From Polyangium sp. 15x6 (lineage in GTDB: Bacteria; Myxococcota_A; Polyangia; Polyangiales; Polyangiaceae): DNA of 64,000 nt. Of this stretch, positions 27,072 to 34,716 are shown piece after piece (position 1 is the stretch's first letter; each line of letters starts with the position of its first letter). The DNA lies in NCBI RefSeq assembly GCF_029960785.1, contig NZ_JASBQE010000008.1, positions 62,001 through 126,000 of the forward strand, read 5' to 3'. The translations under genes were made by a program, and so were the position numbers. The notes under the pieces are model-generated. The model had not been told where the DNA came from, searched no databases, and was given only the letters and a program-made list of their open reading frames with translations.

Positions 27072-28358
27072 GGCTTCGGGCGCGGAGCTGACGCGGAAGG
27101 CGCTCTGGACGCGATCCGCGACGGCCTCGGCCGCGGCCACCGAGCGCACGTGCAGGCGCGCGAGGGGCTCGCCGCGACGCACGCCGGCGCCGCGCGGCGC
27201 GAGGATCTCGATGCCGACGGCGTGATCGACCTTCTGATCGGCGCGCGTGCGGCCCGCGCCCATGGCGACGGCGGCGAGGCCGATCTCGAGGGGATCGATC
27301 GCCGCGACGAAGCCGTCGGCCTCGGAGGGAACGAGGACGGTCTCAGGGGCGCGCGGCAAGCGAAGCGGATCCTCGACGACCGCGGGGTCGCCGCCCTGGG
27401 CCTCGATCATGCGCTCGAACACGCGCGCGCCGCGTCCGCTCGTGATCGCGTCGCGGAGTTTTGCGCGCGCGTCCTCCACGGACGGGGCGGCGTCGCCGAG
27501 CACGAGCATCTCGGCGCCGAGGGCGAGCGTGCACTCGACGAGATCGTCCGGCCCGCCGCCATGGAGGACCTCGATCGCTTCGCGCGTCTCGATGGCGTTG
27601 CCGACGGTGCGACCGAGGACGGTGCTCATGTCCGTCAGGAGCGCGACCACGCGCTTGCCGGCGGCCTTGCCGACACGCACGAGGGCCTCGGCGAGGGCGC
27701 GCGCGTCGCGCTCGGTCTTCATGAACGCGCCGCGGCCGACCTTCACGTCGAGCACGAGCGCGTCGATGCCCTCGGCGAGTTTCTTCGAGAGGATGCTCGC
27801 GACGATGAGGGGGATCGACTCGACCGTGGCCGTGACGTCGCGCAGCGCATAGATACGTTTGTCCGCGGGCGCGATGCGTCCGGTCTGCCCGATCATGCAA
27901 GCGCCGACGTCGCGGACGATGCGCGCGAAGGCTTCCGTATCGAGCGAGACGTTGAAGCCGGGGATGGCCTCGAGCTTGTCGAGCGTGCCGCCCGTGTGGC
28001 CGAGGCCGCGGCCGCTGACCATGGGCACGGGCACGCCGCAGGCCGCCACGAGGGGCGCGAGGCACAAGGAGACCTTGTCGCCGACGCCTCCGGTCGAGTG
28101 TTTGTCGACCTTGATGCCGGGGACGGAGGAGAGGTCGAGGACGTCGCCGGAGTGGAGCATCGCGCGGGTGAGGGCCACGGTCTCCGCGTCGTCCATGCCG
28201 CGGAAGAAGATGGCCATGCAGAGCGCGCTCATCTGATAATCGGCGAGCTCGCCCGTTCCGAGGGCGCGGATGAGGCGCGCGATCTGGTCGTCCGAAAGGC
28301 GGCCGCCGTCGCGCTTTTTGGCGATGAGCTCAACCAGGGTCTCCACGGAGCGGAGCAT
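27039..28358 (-). CDS. deoA: Thymidine (pyrimidine-nucleoside) phosphorylase
   Basis: 439 aa. Phosphorolysis of thymidine/deoxyuridine (and possibly uridine) to base and sugar 1-phosphate. Family signature 'SGRGLGHTGGTLDKLEAIPG' near residues 115-134, N-terminal alpha domain 'GELADYQMSALCMAIFFRGM', phosphate-site 'KHSTGGVGDK', and a C-terminal alpha/beta domain. Length is typical of the bacterial dimeric enzymes. The ATG at 28358 fits the family N-terminus; whether it is DeoA or the broader-specificity Pdp cannot be read from the sequence. The 3' end overlaps the metallophosphoesterase gene. Confidence 0.93.
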   Translation of the reverse strand: MLRSVETLVELIAKKRDGGRLSDDQIARLIRALGTGELADYQMSALCMAIFFRGMDDAETVALTRAMLHSGDVLDLSSVPGIKVDKHSTGGVGDKVSLCLAPLVAACGVPVPMVSGRGLGHTGGTLDKLEAIPGFNVSLDTEAFARIVRDVGACMIGQTGRIAPADKRIYALRDVTATVESIPLIVASILSKKLAEGIDALVLDVKVGRGAFMKTERDARALAEALVRVGKAAGKRVVALLTDMSTVLGRTVGNAIETREAIEVLHGGGPDDLVECTLALGAEMLVLGDAAPSVEDARAKLRDAITSGRGARVFERMIEAQGGDPAVVEDPLRLPRAPETVLVPSEADGFVAAIDPLEIGLAAVAMGAGRTRADQKVDHAVGIEILAPRGAGVRRGEPLARLHVRSVAAAEAVADRVQSAFRVSSAPEASPPLLLGRIA

Positions 28359-28437
28359 ACATCAAAGCGGCCTCGCGGCGCGGCCCGCGTGCGTGGCCTC
28401 TCCCCAGGGCGCTAGGTGCGCGCTACCTTTCGGCCGC

Positions 28438-29397
28438 ATGAGCAGGGCACGTGATTTCACGACGCTCGGCTACCGGCGCATCGTCAAGCTGCTGGTCTCG
28501 CTCGTCATCGTCCCGTCGGTGCTCCTGTCGGCGATCGGCGCGTCGCTCGTGGTGATGGGCGAGGCGCGGTACAACATCCTGATCGGGATCCTCGTGCTCA
28601 CGTTCTCGAGCGCGCTCGTGACGGGGGTCATCCTGGTGTGGGTGTTCTTGCGTCGAGAGCGAGATCTCTCGGAGCTGCAAGCCGACTTCGTGTCGAAGGT
28701 CTCGCACGAGCTCCGGACGCCGCTGACGTCGATCCGCATGTTCACCGAGACGCTGGTGCTCCGGCGCGGGGACAAGGAGAGCGAGGATCGCTGCATCCAG
28801 GCGCTCAACAAGGAGAGCGCGCGGCTGCAACAGCTCATCGATCGGCTGCTCGACTGGGGTCGGATGCAGAGCGGGCGGCGGGTCTACGAGCTCGCCGAGC
28901 AGGACGTGGTGAAGGTCGTGGAGGAGGCGATCGCCGCGTTCGAGCCGACGCGCGAGCAGCGGCACGTGGAGCTCTCGATGCAATTCGAGCCGGACCTGCC
29001 GCGCGTGTGGTGCGACCACGGGGCGATCGTGATCTCGATCGTGAACCTGCTGTCGAACGCCTACAAGTACGGGGGGCAGCCGAGGAAGATCGAGCTCACG
29101 GTGGCGCGGAAGCTCGGCGAGGTGCTGATCACGGTGCGCGACAACGGCAAGGGGATCGCGCGGCGCGAGCACAAGCGCATCTTCGAGAAATTTTACCGGG
29201 TCGATGATCTCCTTGCACGGCAGCAAGAGGGGTCGGGGCTCGGGCTTGCGATCGTGCAACATGTGATGCGCGCGCATCGGGGTCGCGTGATCGTGGACAG
29301 CGAGCCGGGTCGAGGGAGCGCGTTCACGCTGGTGCTGCCGATCCAGGCGAGGGTGCGGGTGTCGGAGCCGATGTCGAGCACGGGAGGGACGGCGTAA
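28438..29397 (+). CDS. Membrane-bound sensor histidine kinase
   Basis: 319 aa from the ATG at 28438. Two hydrophobic helices flank a very short loop ('LLVSLVIVPSVLLSAIGAS...' and 'GILVLTFSSALVTGVILVWVF'). Then come a HisKA box with phospho-acceptor His in 'VSKVSHELRTPLTSIRM', an N-box 'NLLSNAYKYG', G1 'VRDNGKGIA', an F-box 'FEKFYRV', and G2 'GSGLGLAIVQHVM'. The periplasmic segment is too short for a classical sensor, so it may sense within the membrane or through partners. It is followed by its response regulator 47 nt downstream. Confidence 0.92.
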   Translation: MSRARDFTTLGYRRIVKLLVSLVIVPSVLLSAIGASLVVMGEARYNILIGILVLTFSSALVTGVILVWVFLRRERDLSELQADFVSKVSHELRTPLTSIRMFTETLVLRRGDKESEDRCIQALNKESARLQQLIDRLLDWGRMQSGRRVYELAEQDVVKVVEEAIAAFEPTREQRHVELSMQFEPDLPRVWCDHGAIVISIVNLLSNAYKYGGQPRKIELTVARKLGEVLITVRDNGKGIARREHKRIFEKFYRVDDLLARQQEGSGLGLAIVQHVMRAHRGRVIVDSEPGRGSAFTLVLPIQARVRVSEPMSSTGGTA

Positions 29398-29444
29398 GGG
29401 TGGGAGCGGCAAGCGGCGCGGAACGTGATAGAGAGCCTGGATCG

Positions 29445-30155
29445 ATGAACCGGGTCGGACAGGGCGGCGCGCGGCGCACGGTCCTCGTCGTGGAAGACGA
29501 CGACAGCATCGCGATGGGACTCGAGATGAACCTGTCGGCGGAGGGGTATCGCGTGCTCCTCGCGACCGACGGGGAGAGTGGTCTCGCGCTCGCGCGCGGA
29601 GGCGGGATCGACCTCTTGATCCTGGACGTGATGCTGCCGAAGCTGAACGGCTTCGAGCTCCTGCGGATGCTGCGCGCCGAGCGGTACACGATGCCGGTGA
29701 TCATGCTGAGCGCGCGCGGCGCTGAGATGGACAAGGTGATGGGGCTCGAGCTCGGCGCCGAGGACTACATCACGAAGCCGTTCGGGCTGGCGGAGCTCCT
29801 GGCGCGGGTGAAGGCGGTGCTCCGGCGTGACGCGATCGCGCGCGGGGACGACGCGAGCGCGATCCGGGCAGCAGACCTCGAGATCCATCCGTCGACGCGG
29901 GAGGTGCGGCGCGACGGGAAGCTCGTGGAGCTCACGGCGACGGAGTTCGACATCCTGTTTTGCCTGGTCAGCGCAGGCGGACGCGTGCTGTCGCGGGAGC
30001 AGCTCCAGGCGAAGGTGTGGGGGCCGAGCCATCACGGCACGCCGCGCACCGTGGACAACTTCATCCTGCAGCTACGGACGAAGCTCGAGGACAACCCGGC
30101 GAACCCCAGGCACCTCGTGACGGTGCGGGGCGTGGGGTATCGGTTCGTGGTTTGA
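29445..30155 (+). CDS. OmpR/PhoB-family response regulator
   Basis: 236 aa from the ATG at 29445. Receiver domain with acidic pocket 'VEDDDS', phospho-acceptor Asp in 'LILDVMLPKLNG', conserved Thr/Ser position 'IMLSARG' and Lys 'ITKPFG'. A winged-helix output domain follows with 'LTATEFDILFCLVSAGGRVLSREQL' and 'RTVDNFILQLRTKLE', then the C-terminal hairpin 'VRGVGYRFV'. Cognate partner of the kinase at 28438. A terminator follows immediately. Confidence 0.93.
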   Translation: MNRVGQGGARRTVLVVEDDDSIAMGLEMNLSAEGYRVLLATDGESGLALARGGGIDLLILDVMLPKLNGFELLRMLRAERYTMPVIMLSARGAEMDKVMGLELGAEDYITKPFGLAELLARVKAVLRRDAIARGDDASAIRAADLEIHPSTREVRRDGKLVELTATEFDILFCLVSAGGRVLSREQLQAKVWGPSHHGTPRTVDNFILQLRTKLEDNPANPRHLVTVRGVGYRFVV

Positions 30156-30171
30156 CGCGACGAACGAGACA

Positions 30172-30197
30172 CCCCCGCTCCCATCCAAGAGCGGGGG
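30172..30197. terminator. Stem-loop between convergent genes
   Basis: 9-bp GC-rich stem cccccgctc (30172-30180) with gagcggggg (30189-30197), 8-nt loop, between stops at 30155 and 30207. It lacks a T-run, so its strength is uncertain. Confidence 0.6.
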
Positions 30198-30206
30198 CTG
30201 CTGAAC

Positions 30207-30647
30207 TCAAGGCGCCTGACAGAACTTGTTGATGCTGTCGACGAGCGGGTCTTCCTGCTTGACCGCCTTGTCGAGCGCGGCCTGGGCCGAGTTGATCTTC
30301 GCGAGGTCCTTCGCCTCGGCGGCGGCGGCCATGTCGCGAGCGGCCTTGGCGACGTCCTTCGCCATCGTCTGGTACTCGGTCGAGTACTTTTTCAGGTCGG
30401 GGATCGTGAGCTCCACCTTGGCGGCGTCGGCTGCGACCTTGTCCATCGCGTCGGCCATGCTCTTGAGCTCGTTCGCTCCCGTCGGGTCGGTGCCGCCCTT
30501 CGGCGTCTTGTTCAGGCTCTCGACGCCCTTGTTGATCACCTCGATGAGCTGGTTGCACTCGGTGATCTTCTTCTGGCCGCAGGCCGTGGCTCCCACGAGC
30601 AGAGCGGCGCCGAGGATCGCGGCCGAGAACAGGGATTGATGACGCAT
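30207..30647 (-). CDS. Small helical lipoprotein, function unknown
   Basis: 146 aa from the ATG at 30647, which has GGAG 11 nt upstream. Signal peptide II ('LFSAAILGAALLVGATAC'), then an all-helical mature part with Ala/Lys/Asp heptad-like pattern ('KSMADAMDKVAADAAKVEL', 'AARDMAAAAEAKDLAKINSAQ') and two further Cys ('ECNQL', 'KFCQAP') likely forming a disulfide. Lineage-specific helical lipoproteins of this sort are common in Polyangiales. No function is proposed. Confidence 0.8.
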   Translation of the reverse strand: MRHQSLFSAAILGAALLVGATACGQKKITECNQLIEVINKGVESLNKTPKGGTDPTGANELKSMADAMDKVAADAAKVELTIPDLKKYSTEYQTMAKDVAKAARDMAAAAEAKDLAKINSAQAALDKAVKQEDPLVDSINKFCQAP

Positions 30648-30718
30648 CTTCGACTGTCTCCTGTGGAGGGATTGGCGTTCGGTGGCCGCTTTCTTCGAAG
30701 AGGCCAGAAACTTCGCAG

Positions 30719-31189
30719 TCACGAGCGTACCCGCCAGTTGCCGTGGAAGGTACGTCCCACGTCGTCGGCCGTCGGGTCGGTCACGATGATCTCGGGGCGA
30801 CCGTTCTCCGCGTAGACGATGGTATTTTGTCGGAAGACGCGGCCGAACGCGATGGCCTCGTCGCGCTCCATGCCGTAGACGAGCCACGCGGGCTCGCGCC
30901 AGACGCCTTCGGGCTCCGCCTCGGAGCCGACGCAGGGCTCGACGCGGTAGCAGCCGAGGATGAGCAGGTCGCGGAGCACGTGGTGGCGCTGCTCGTTCAC
31001 CTTGCGGGGCAGGAGCATCGAACGCGGGTTGTAGGCCGTGAGCACCGCGAAACGCCGGTTCAGGAGCTCGGGCAACGCCGAGTGATCCTGGACGATCTCG
31101 CCGTCGAGCGAGGCGCGCAGCGGCGCGCCGTGCGGGCCGGGGAACTCGTAGATCGTCGCGAGGTACGAACGGAGGAGCGCTTGGTCCAT
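30719..31189 (-). CDS. DUF3293-type protein
   Basis: 156 aa. The pattern 'FAVLTAYNPRS', then 'NEQRHHVLRDLL...GCYRVEP', 'EPAWLVYGM' and 'FGRVFRQNTIVY' matches the order of conserved elements I associate with DUF3293, a small cytosolic family of unknown function. No signal peptide or membrane segment. Monocistronic by spacing (71 nt from its neighbour and divergent from the ABC operon). Confidence 0.75.
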   Translation of the reverse strand: MDQALLRSYLATIYEFPGPHGAPLRASLDGEIVQDHSALPELLNRRFAVLTAYNPRSMLLPRKVNEQRHHVLRDLLILGCYRVEPCVGSEAEPEGVWREPAWLVYGMERDEAIAFGRVFRQNTIVYAENGRPEIIVTDPTADDVGRTFHGNWRVRS

Positions 31190-31328
31190 CGAGAGGTCTG
31201 ACCGCTCCTACCAGAGTGGCGGCCCGCCCGCTACCAGGCCCTTCGCGTCGCGAGGCGCGCCCGGCCCCCCTCGTGAGCCCGCCCGCGCGTCTTTCCCTTC
31301 CTGGATGCTTGCGCTAAGCCCTGCCCGG

Positions 31329-32300
31329 ATGATCGAAGTGGAGCGCCTCTCCAAGTCGTACGGCGCCTTTCGCGCCGTGTCGGATGTGTCGTTTCACGTC
31401 GAGCGCGGCGAGGTCGTGGGGTTCCTCGGGCCGAACGGCGCGGGAAAGAGCACGACGCTGCGCATGCTGGCCGGCTTTCTCGGGCCGAGCGCGGGGCGGA
31501 TCCGCATCGGGGGGCACGACATCGCCGAGGAGCCGCAGCTCGCGCGGGAAAAGCTAGGGTACATGCCCGAGACCTCGCCGCTCTATCCGGAGATGCGGGT
31601 GCGCGAGTACCTCGCCTTTCGCGCCGAGGTGAAGCGCGTGCCCCGGAGCGCGCGGGCCAAGGCGGTCGAGCGGGCCGCCGAGGAGGCGCGGGTCGACGAC
31701 GTCGCGGATGTGCTCGTGCAGCATCTGTCGAAGGGGTACCGGCAGCGCGTCGGGCTCGCGGATGCGCTGCTCGGGGATCCGCCGGTGCTGATCCTCGACG
31801 AGCCCACGGCGGGGCTCGATCCGAACCAGATCCGCGAGGTGCGCGAGCTCGTGAAGCGGCGCGGCAAGGACCACGCGATCCTCGTCTCGACGCACATCCT
31901 GTCGGAGGTCGAGGCGACGTGCTCACGCGCGCTCGTGGTCGCGCGGGGCAAGCTCGTGGCGTCGGGGACCATCGAGGAGCTGCGCGAAATGCGAAGGGCT
32001 TCGGGGCTCCGGATCGTCGTGCGCGGGGACGCGCCGCGCGCGCTCGGGATCGTCCGTGCGCTTCCGGAGATCGCGGGGGCCGAGGTGGATGCGGGGCACG
32101 CGCCGGCAGCGGACGCGGCGGCGCTCGTCGTCGAATACCGACGCGCGGAGGGCGGGGCCGAGGCGGCCGAGCGGGTCGTCGCGGCGCTCGTCGGCGCGGG
32201 GCTCGGCGTGCGTGAGGTCGTGCCGCGGGCCGCGACGCTCGAGCAGGTCTTCTCCGAGCTCACGCGGGTGGACGAGGACGCGGCCGAGGTGCAGGCGTGA
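31329..32300 (+). CDS. ABC transporter ATPase, GldA-like
   Basis: 323 aa from the ATG at 31329. Walker A 'GPNGAGKSTTLR', Q-loop position 'LGYMPETSPLYPEM', signature 'LSKGYRQRVGLADAL', Walker B 'VLILDEPTAGLDP' and H-loop 'VSTHI'. The ~90-residue C-terminal extension is typical of GldA/NatA-type ATPases. Head of a four-gene operon with successive GTGA/ATGA overlaps, encoding an ATPase, a permease, an auxiliary GldG-type protein and a DUF4340 protein. In Bacteroidetes such genes support gliding; here the cargo is unknown. Confidence 0.92.
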   Translation: MIEVERLSKSYGAFRAVSDVSFHVERGEVVGFLGPNGAGKSTTLRMLAGFLGPSAGRIRIGGHDIAEEPQLAREKLGYMPETSPLYPEMRVREYLAFRAEVKRVPRSARAKAVERAAEEARVDDVADVLVQHLSKGYRQRVGLADALLGDPPVLILDEPTAGLDPNQIREVRELVKRRGKDHAILVSTHILSEVEATCSRALVVARGKLVASGTIEELREMRRASGLRIVVRGDAPRALGIVRALPEIAGAEVDAGHAPAADAAALVVEYRRAEGGAEAAERVVAALVGAGLGVREVVPRAATLEQVFSELTRVDEDAAEVQA

Positions 32301-33046
32301 GGGGGTTCTGGCCGATCTTCAAGCGTGAGCTCTTCTCGCTCTTCGTCACGCCGCTCGCCTGGGTGGTGATCACGTCGTTCCTGCTCTTGCAGGGGCTGCA
32401 CTTCTTCCTGATCGTCGTGAACTTCGCGGCGGCGCCGGCCGAGGCCGTCGGCGACAGCGGCCCGGTTCAGGCCTTCTTCGGCCAGACGATGCTGCTCTAC
32501 GTGCCGCTCCTGCTCGTCTGCCCGCTGCTCACGATGCGGCTCTTCGCCGAGGAGCGGCGCAGCGGCACGATCGAGACGTTGCTCACGGCGCCCGTGGGCA
32601 CCGTGGGGGTCGTGCTCGCGAAGTACGCGGCCGCGCTGGCGACGTACGTCGTGATGTGGGCGCCGACGGCGCTCTACATCGTGATCCTCGCGCGGACGGG
32701 GGACGTCGACTGGCGGGTCGTGGGGACGAGTTACCTTTCGGTCTTCGCGATCGGCGCGGGCTACCTCGCGCTCGGCGTCATGACGAGCGCGCTCACGCAG
32801 AGCCAGCTCACGGCCGCGGTGCTTTCGGCGCTGGTGATCTCGGGCCTCTTCTTCTTCGGCTTCGCGGAGTTCATCGTGCCCGATGGTCCGGCGCACGATC
32901 TCGCGACGCACGTCTCCGTTTGGACTCAAATGAACGACGCGTCGCGGGGGCTCATCGACTCGCGGCGGCTCGTCTTCGACGCGACCGTCGTGCTCCTGCC
33001 GCTCTTCGTCACGGTGCGCGCCGTCGAGGCGTGGAGGTGGGGATGA
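32297..33046 (+). CDS. ABC-2 type permease, GldF-like
   Basis: 249 aa with GTG start at 32297 overlapping the ATPase stop (GTGA). Six hydrophobic helices; family elements 'KRELFSLFVTPLAWVVI' at the N-terminus, 'MRLFAEERRSGTIETLLTAPV' after helix 2 and 'GVMTSALTQSQLTAAV' later. It forms the membrane channel with the upstream ATPase. The stop overlaps the next start (ATGA). Confidence 0.9.
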   Translation: MRGFWPIFKRELFSLFVTPLAWVVITSFLLLQGLHFFLIVVNFAAAPAEAVGDSGPVQAFFGQTMLLYVPLLLVCPLLTMRLFAEERRSGTIETLLTAPVGTVGVVLAKYAAALATYVVMWAPTALYIVILARTGDVDWRVVGTSYLSVFAIGAGYLALGVMTSALTQSQLTAAVLSALVISGLFFFGFAEFIVPDGPAHDLATHVSVWTQMNDASRGLIDSRRLVFDATVVLLPLFVTVRAVEAWRWG

Positions 33047-34716
33047 GCGAGGAGCGCAAGCCGAAGAAAGGCAAGAAGGCGCCTCGGTCCGAAGGCACGA
33101 AGCCGAGGGACGTGAAGCCGGCGGCTGCGAAGGCCCCCGCGCCTCCGCGTGATCCCGCGCCCGAAGCGCCGGCCGGGACGAGCGCGGGGACGAAGCTCGG
33201 CGCGCTCGTCGGGCTCGTGGCGGCGATGGTGCTCGCGGTGCTCGTGAACGTGCTCGCGGCGCGGCACTACAAGCGCTTCGATTTCACGAAGGGCGGGCTC
33301 TACACGCTGAGCCCCGCGACAGAGCAGACGCTCCACGCGCTCGGCGAGCCGATCCGCGTCGACGTGCTCTTGCCCTCGGACGATCCGCTCGCGCTCTCGA
33401 TCCGGCACCTGCTCGAGGCCTACCGCAGCGAGACGTCGCGCCTCGAAGTGCACTTCACCGATCCCATTCGGCACGCGGCCGAGTTCGTCGCGGTGCAACG
33501 CAAGTACGACGAACGCGTCGTCGACGGTCGGGTGGTGACGGACGCTGCGATCATCGTCGCGCGGGGAGATCGCGCGCAGTTCATCACGCCGCGTGATCTC
33601 GTCGAGGTCGAGGACGAGAACGACGTGCGCGCGCGGCCACGGCTGGAGCAGGCCCTCACCGCGGCGATCCGCGCGGTCGTGTCCACGGATCGGCCGAAGA
33701 TCTGCTTCACGACGGGGCACGACGAGAAGTCGATCGAGACGGGCGGCAGTGGCCTCGCGCCGCTGCGCGAGCGGCTCGAGAAGAACGGGCACGAGGTCGT
33801 GACCGTCGACCCCCGCGAGAAGGCCGAAGACAAGGAGAAGTCGCGCGCGCCGTATGCCGGTTGCCGCGTCGTCGTGGTCGCGGGGCCGTCGCTGCGTTTC
33901 TCCGAGGCCGAAACGAAGAAGCTCGAAGGGTTCGTCGAGCAGGGCGGCAACGTCCTCGTCGCGGCCTCACCCGTGCCGGACGAGGGGGACCAGAAGTACC
34001 TCGATCTCGGCCTCGATCCGCTGCTCGATCGCTTCGGGATCGCACTCGCGCGCGACTTCGTGTTCGAGACCGATGCGCGCCTGCGCGCCGTGCGCGGATA
34101 CGGCGAGACGTTCCTCCCGATCGCCAAGCCGCATCCCATCACCGAAGGGCTGATCCGCGCCGAACAGTCGGGGCTCGGCGCGGTCGTGACCGTGGCGAGC
34201 TCGCTCCAGAAGACGGGCAAGGGCGCCGCCGCGGTGTCGCCCTTGCTGGAGACGAGCGAGGACGCCTTCGGCATGATCGACTTCTTCACGTGGGCGAAAA
34301 ACCCCTCGGATCCCGCGCCGAACGACGTGGATCACAAGGGGCCGCTCACGGTCTCGTTCGCCGCGGAGTTGCCCGCGCGCCCGGGCGCCGAGCGCGGCGC
34401 GCGGCTCGTGGCCATCGGATCGGCGAGCCCGATGATGGGCGAGAACTGGCAGAGCGACGAGCTTCGCGGCACGGCGATCTTCGTCGAGAGCGCGATCGCC
34501 TGGCTCGCCTCGGCGCCCGTGCCGCTCGACATCCCGAACAAGCCCGCCTTCACCGCGGGCCTGCGCATGAGCGAGGACTCGCTCGCCTCGATCTTCCGCT
34601 ACGTCGTGGTGTTCATCCCGCTCGCGTCCGTGCTCACCGGGATCGCCGTGCACCTGCGAAGGCGCGCGACGGAGCGGCGTGGGACGCGCAAGGAGAAGGA
34701 GCGAGCGCCCGAATGA
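33043..34716 (+). CDS. GldG-type ABC auxiliary protein
   Basis: 557 aa from the ATG at 33043. A Lys/Pro/Ala-rich cytosolic N-terminus (about 50 residues) precedes one helix ('LGALVGLVAAMVLAVLVNVLA'). A periplasmic domain of the ABC_transp_aux/GldG type follows ('RFDFTKGGLYTLSPATEQTL', 'TTGHDEKSI', 'GCRVVVVAGPS..FSEAE'), and a final helix ('FRYVVVFIPLASVLTGIAVHL') sits before a basic tail. The basic N-terminal extension is unusual for the family. Coupled at both ends by 4-nt overlaps. Confidence 0.88.
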   Translation: MSEERKPKKGKKAPRSEGTKPRDVKPAAAKAPAPPRDPAPEAPAGTSAGTKLGALVGLVAAMVLAVLVNVLAARHYKRFDFTKGGLYTLSPATEQTLHALGEPIRVDVLLPSDDPLALSIRHLLEAYRSETSRLEVHFTDPIRHAAEFVAVQRKYDERVVDGRVVTDAAIIVARGDRAQFITPRDLVEVEDENDVRARPRLEQALTAAIRAVVSTDRPKICFTTGHDEKSIETGGSGLAPLRERLEKNGHEVVTVDPREKAEDKEKSRAPYAGCRVVVVAGPSLRFSEAETKKLEGFVEQGGNVLVAASPVPDEGDQKYLDLGLDPLLDRFGIALARDFVFETDARLRAVRGYGETFLPIAKPHPITEGLIRAEQSGLGAVVTVASSLQKTGKGAAAVSPLLETSEDAFGMIDFFTWAKNPSDPAPNDVDHKGPLTVSFAAELPARPGAERGARLVAIGSASPMMGENWQSDELRGTAIFVESAIAWLASAPVPLDIPNKPAFTAGLRMSEDSLASIFRYVVVFIPLASVLTGIAVHLRRRATERRGTRKEKERAPE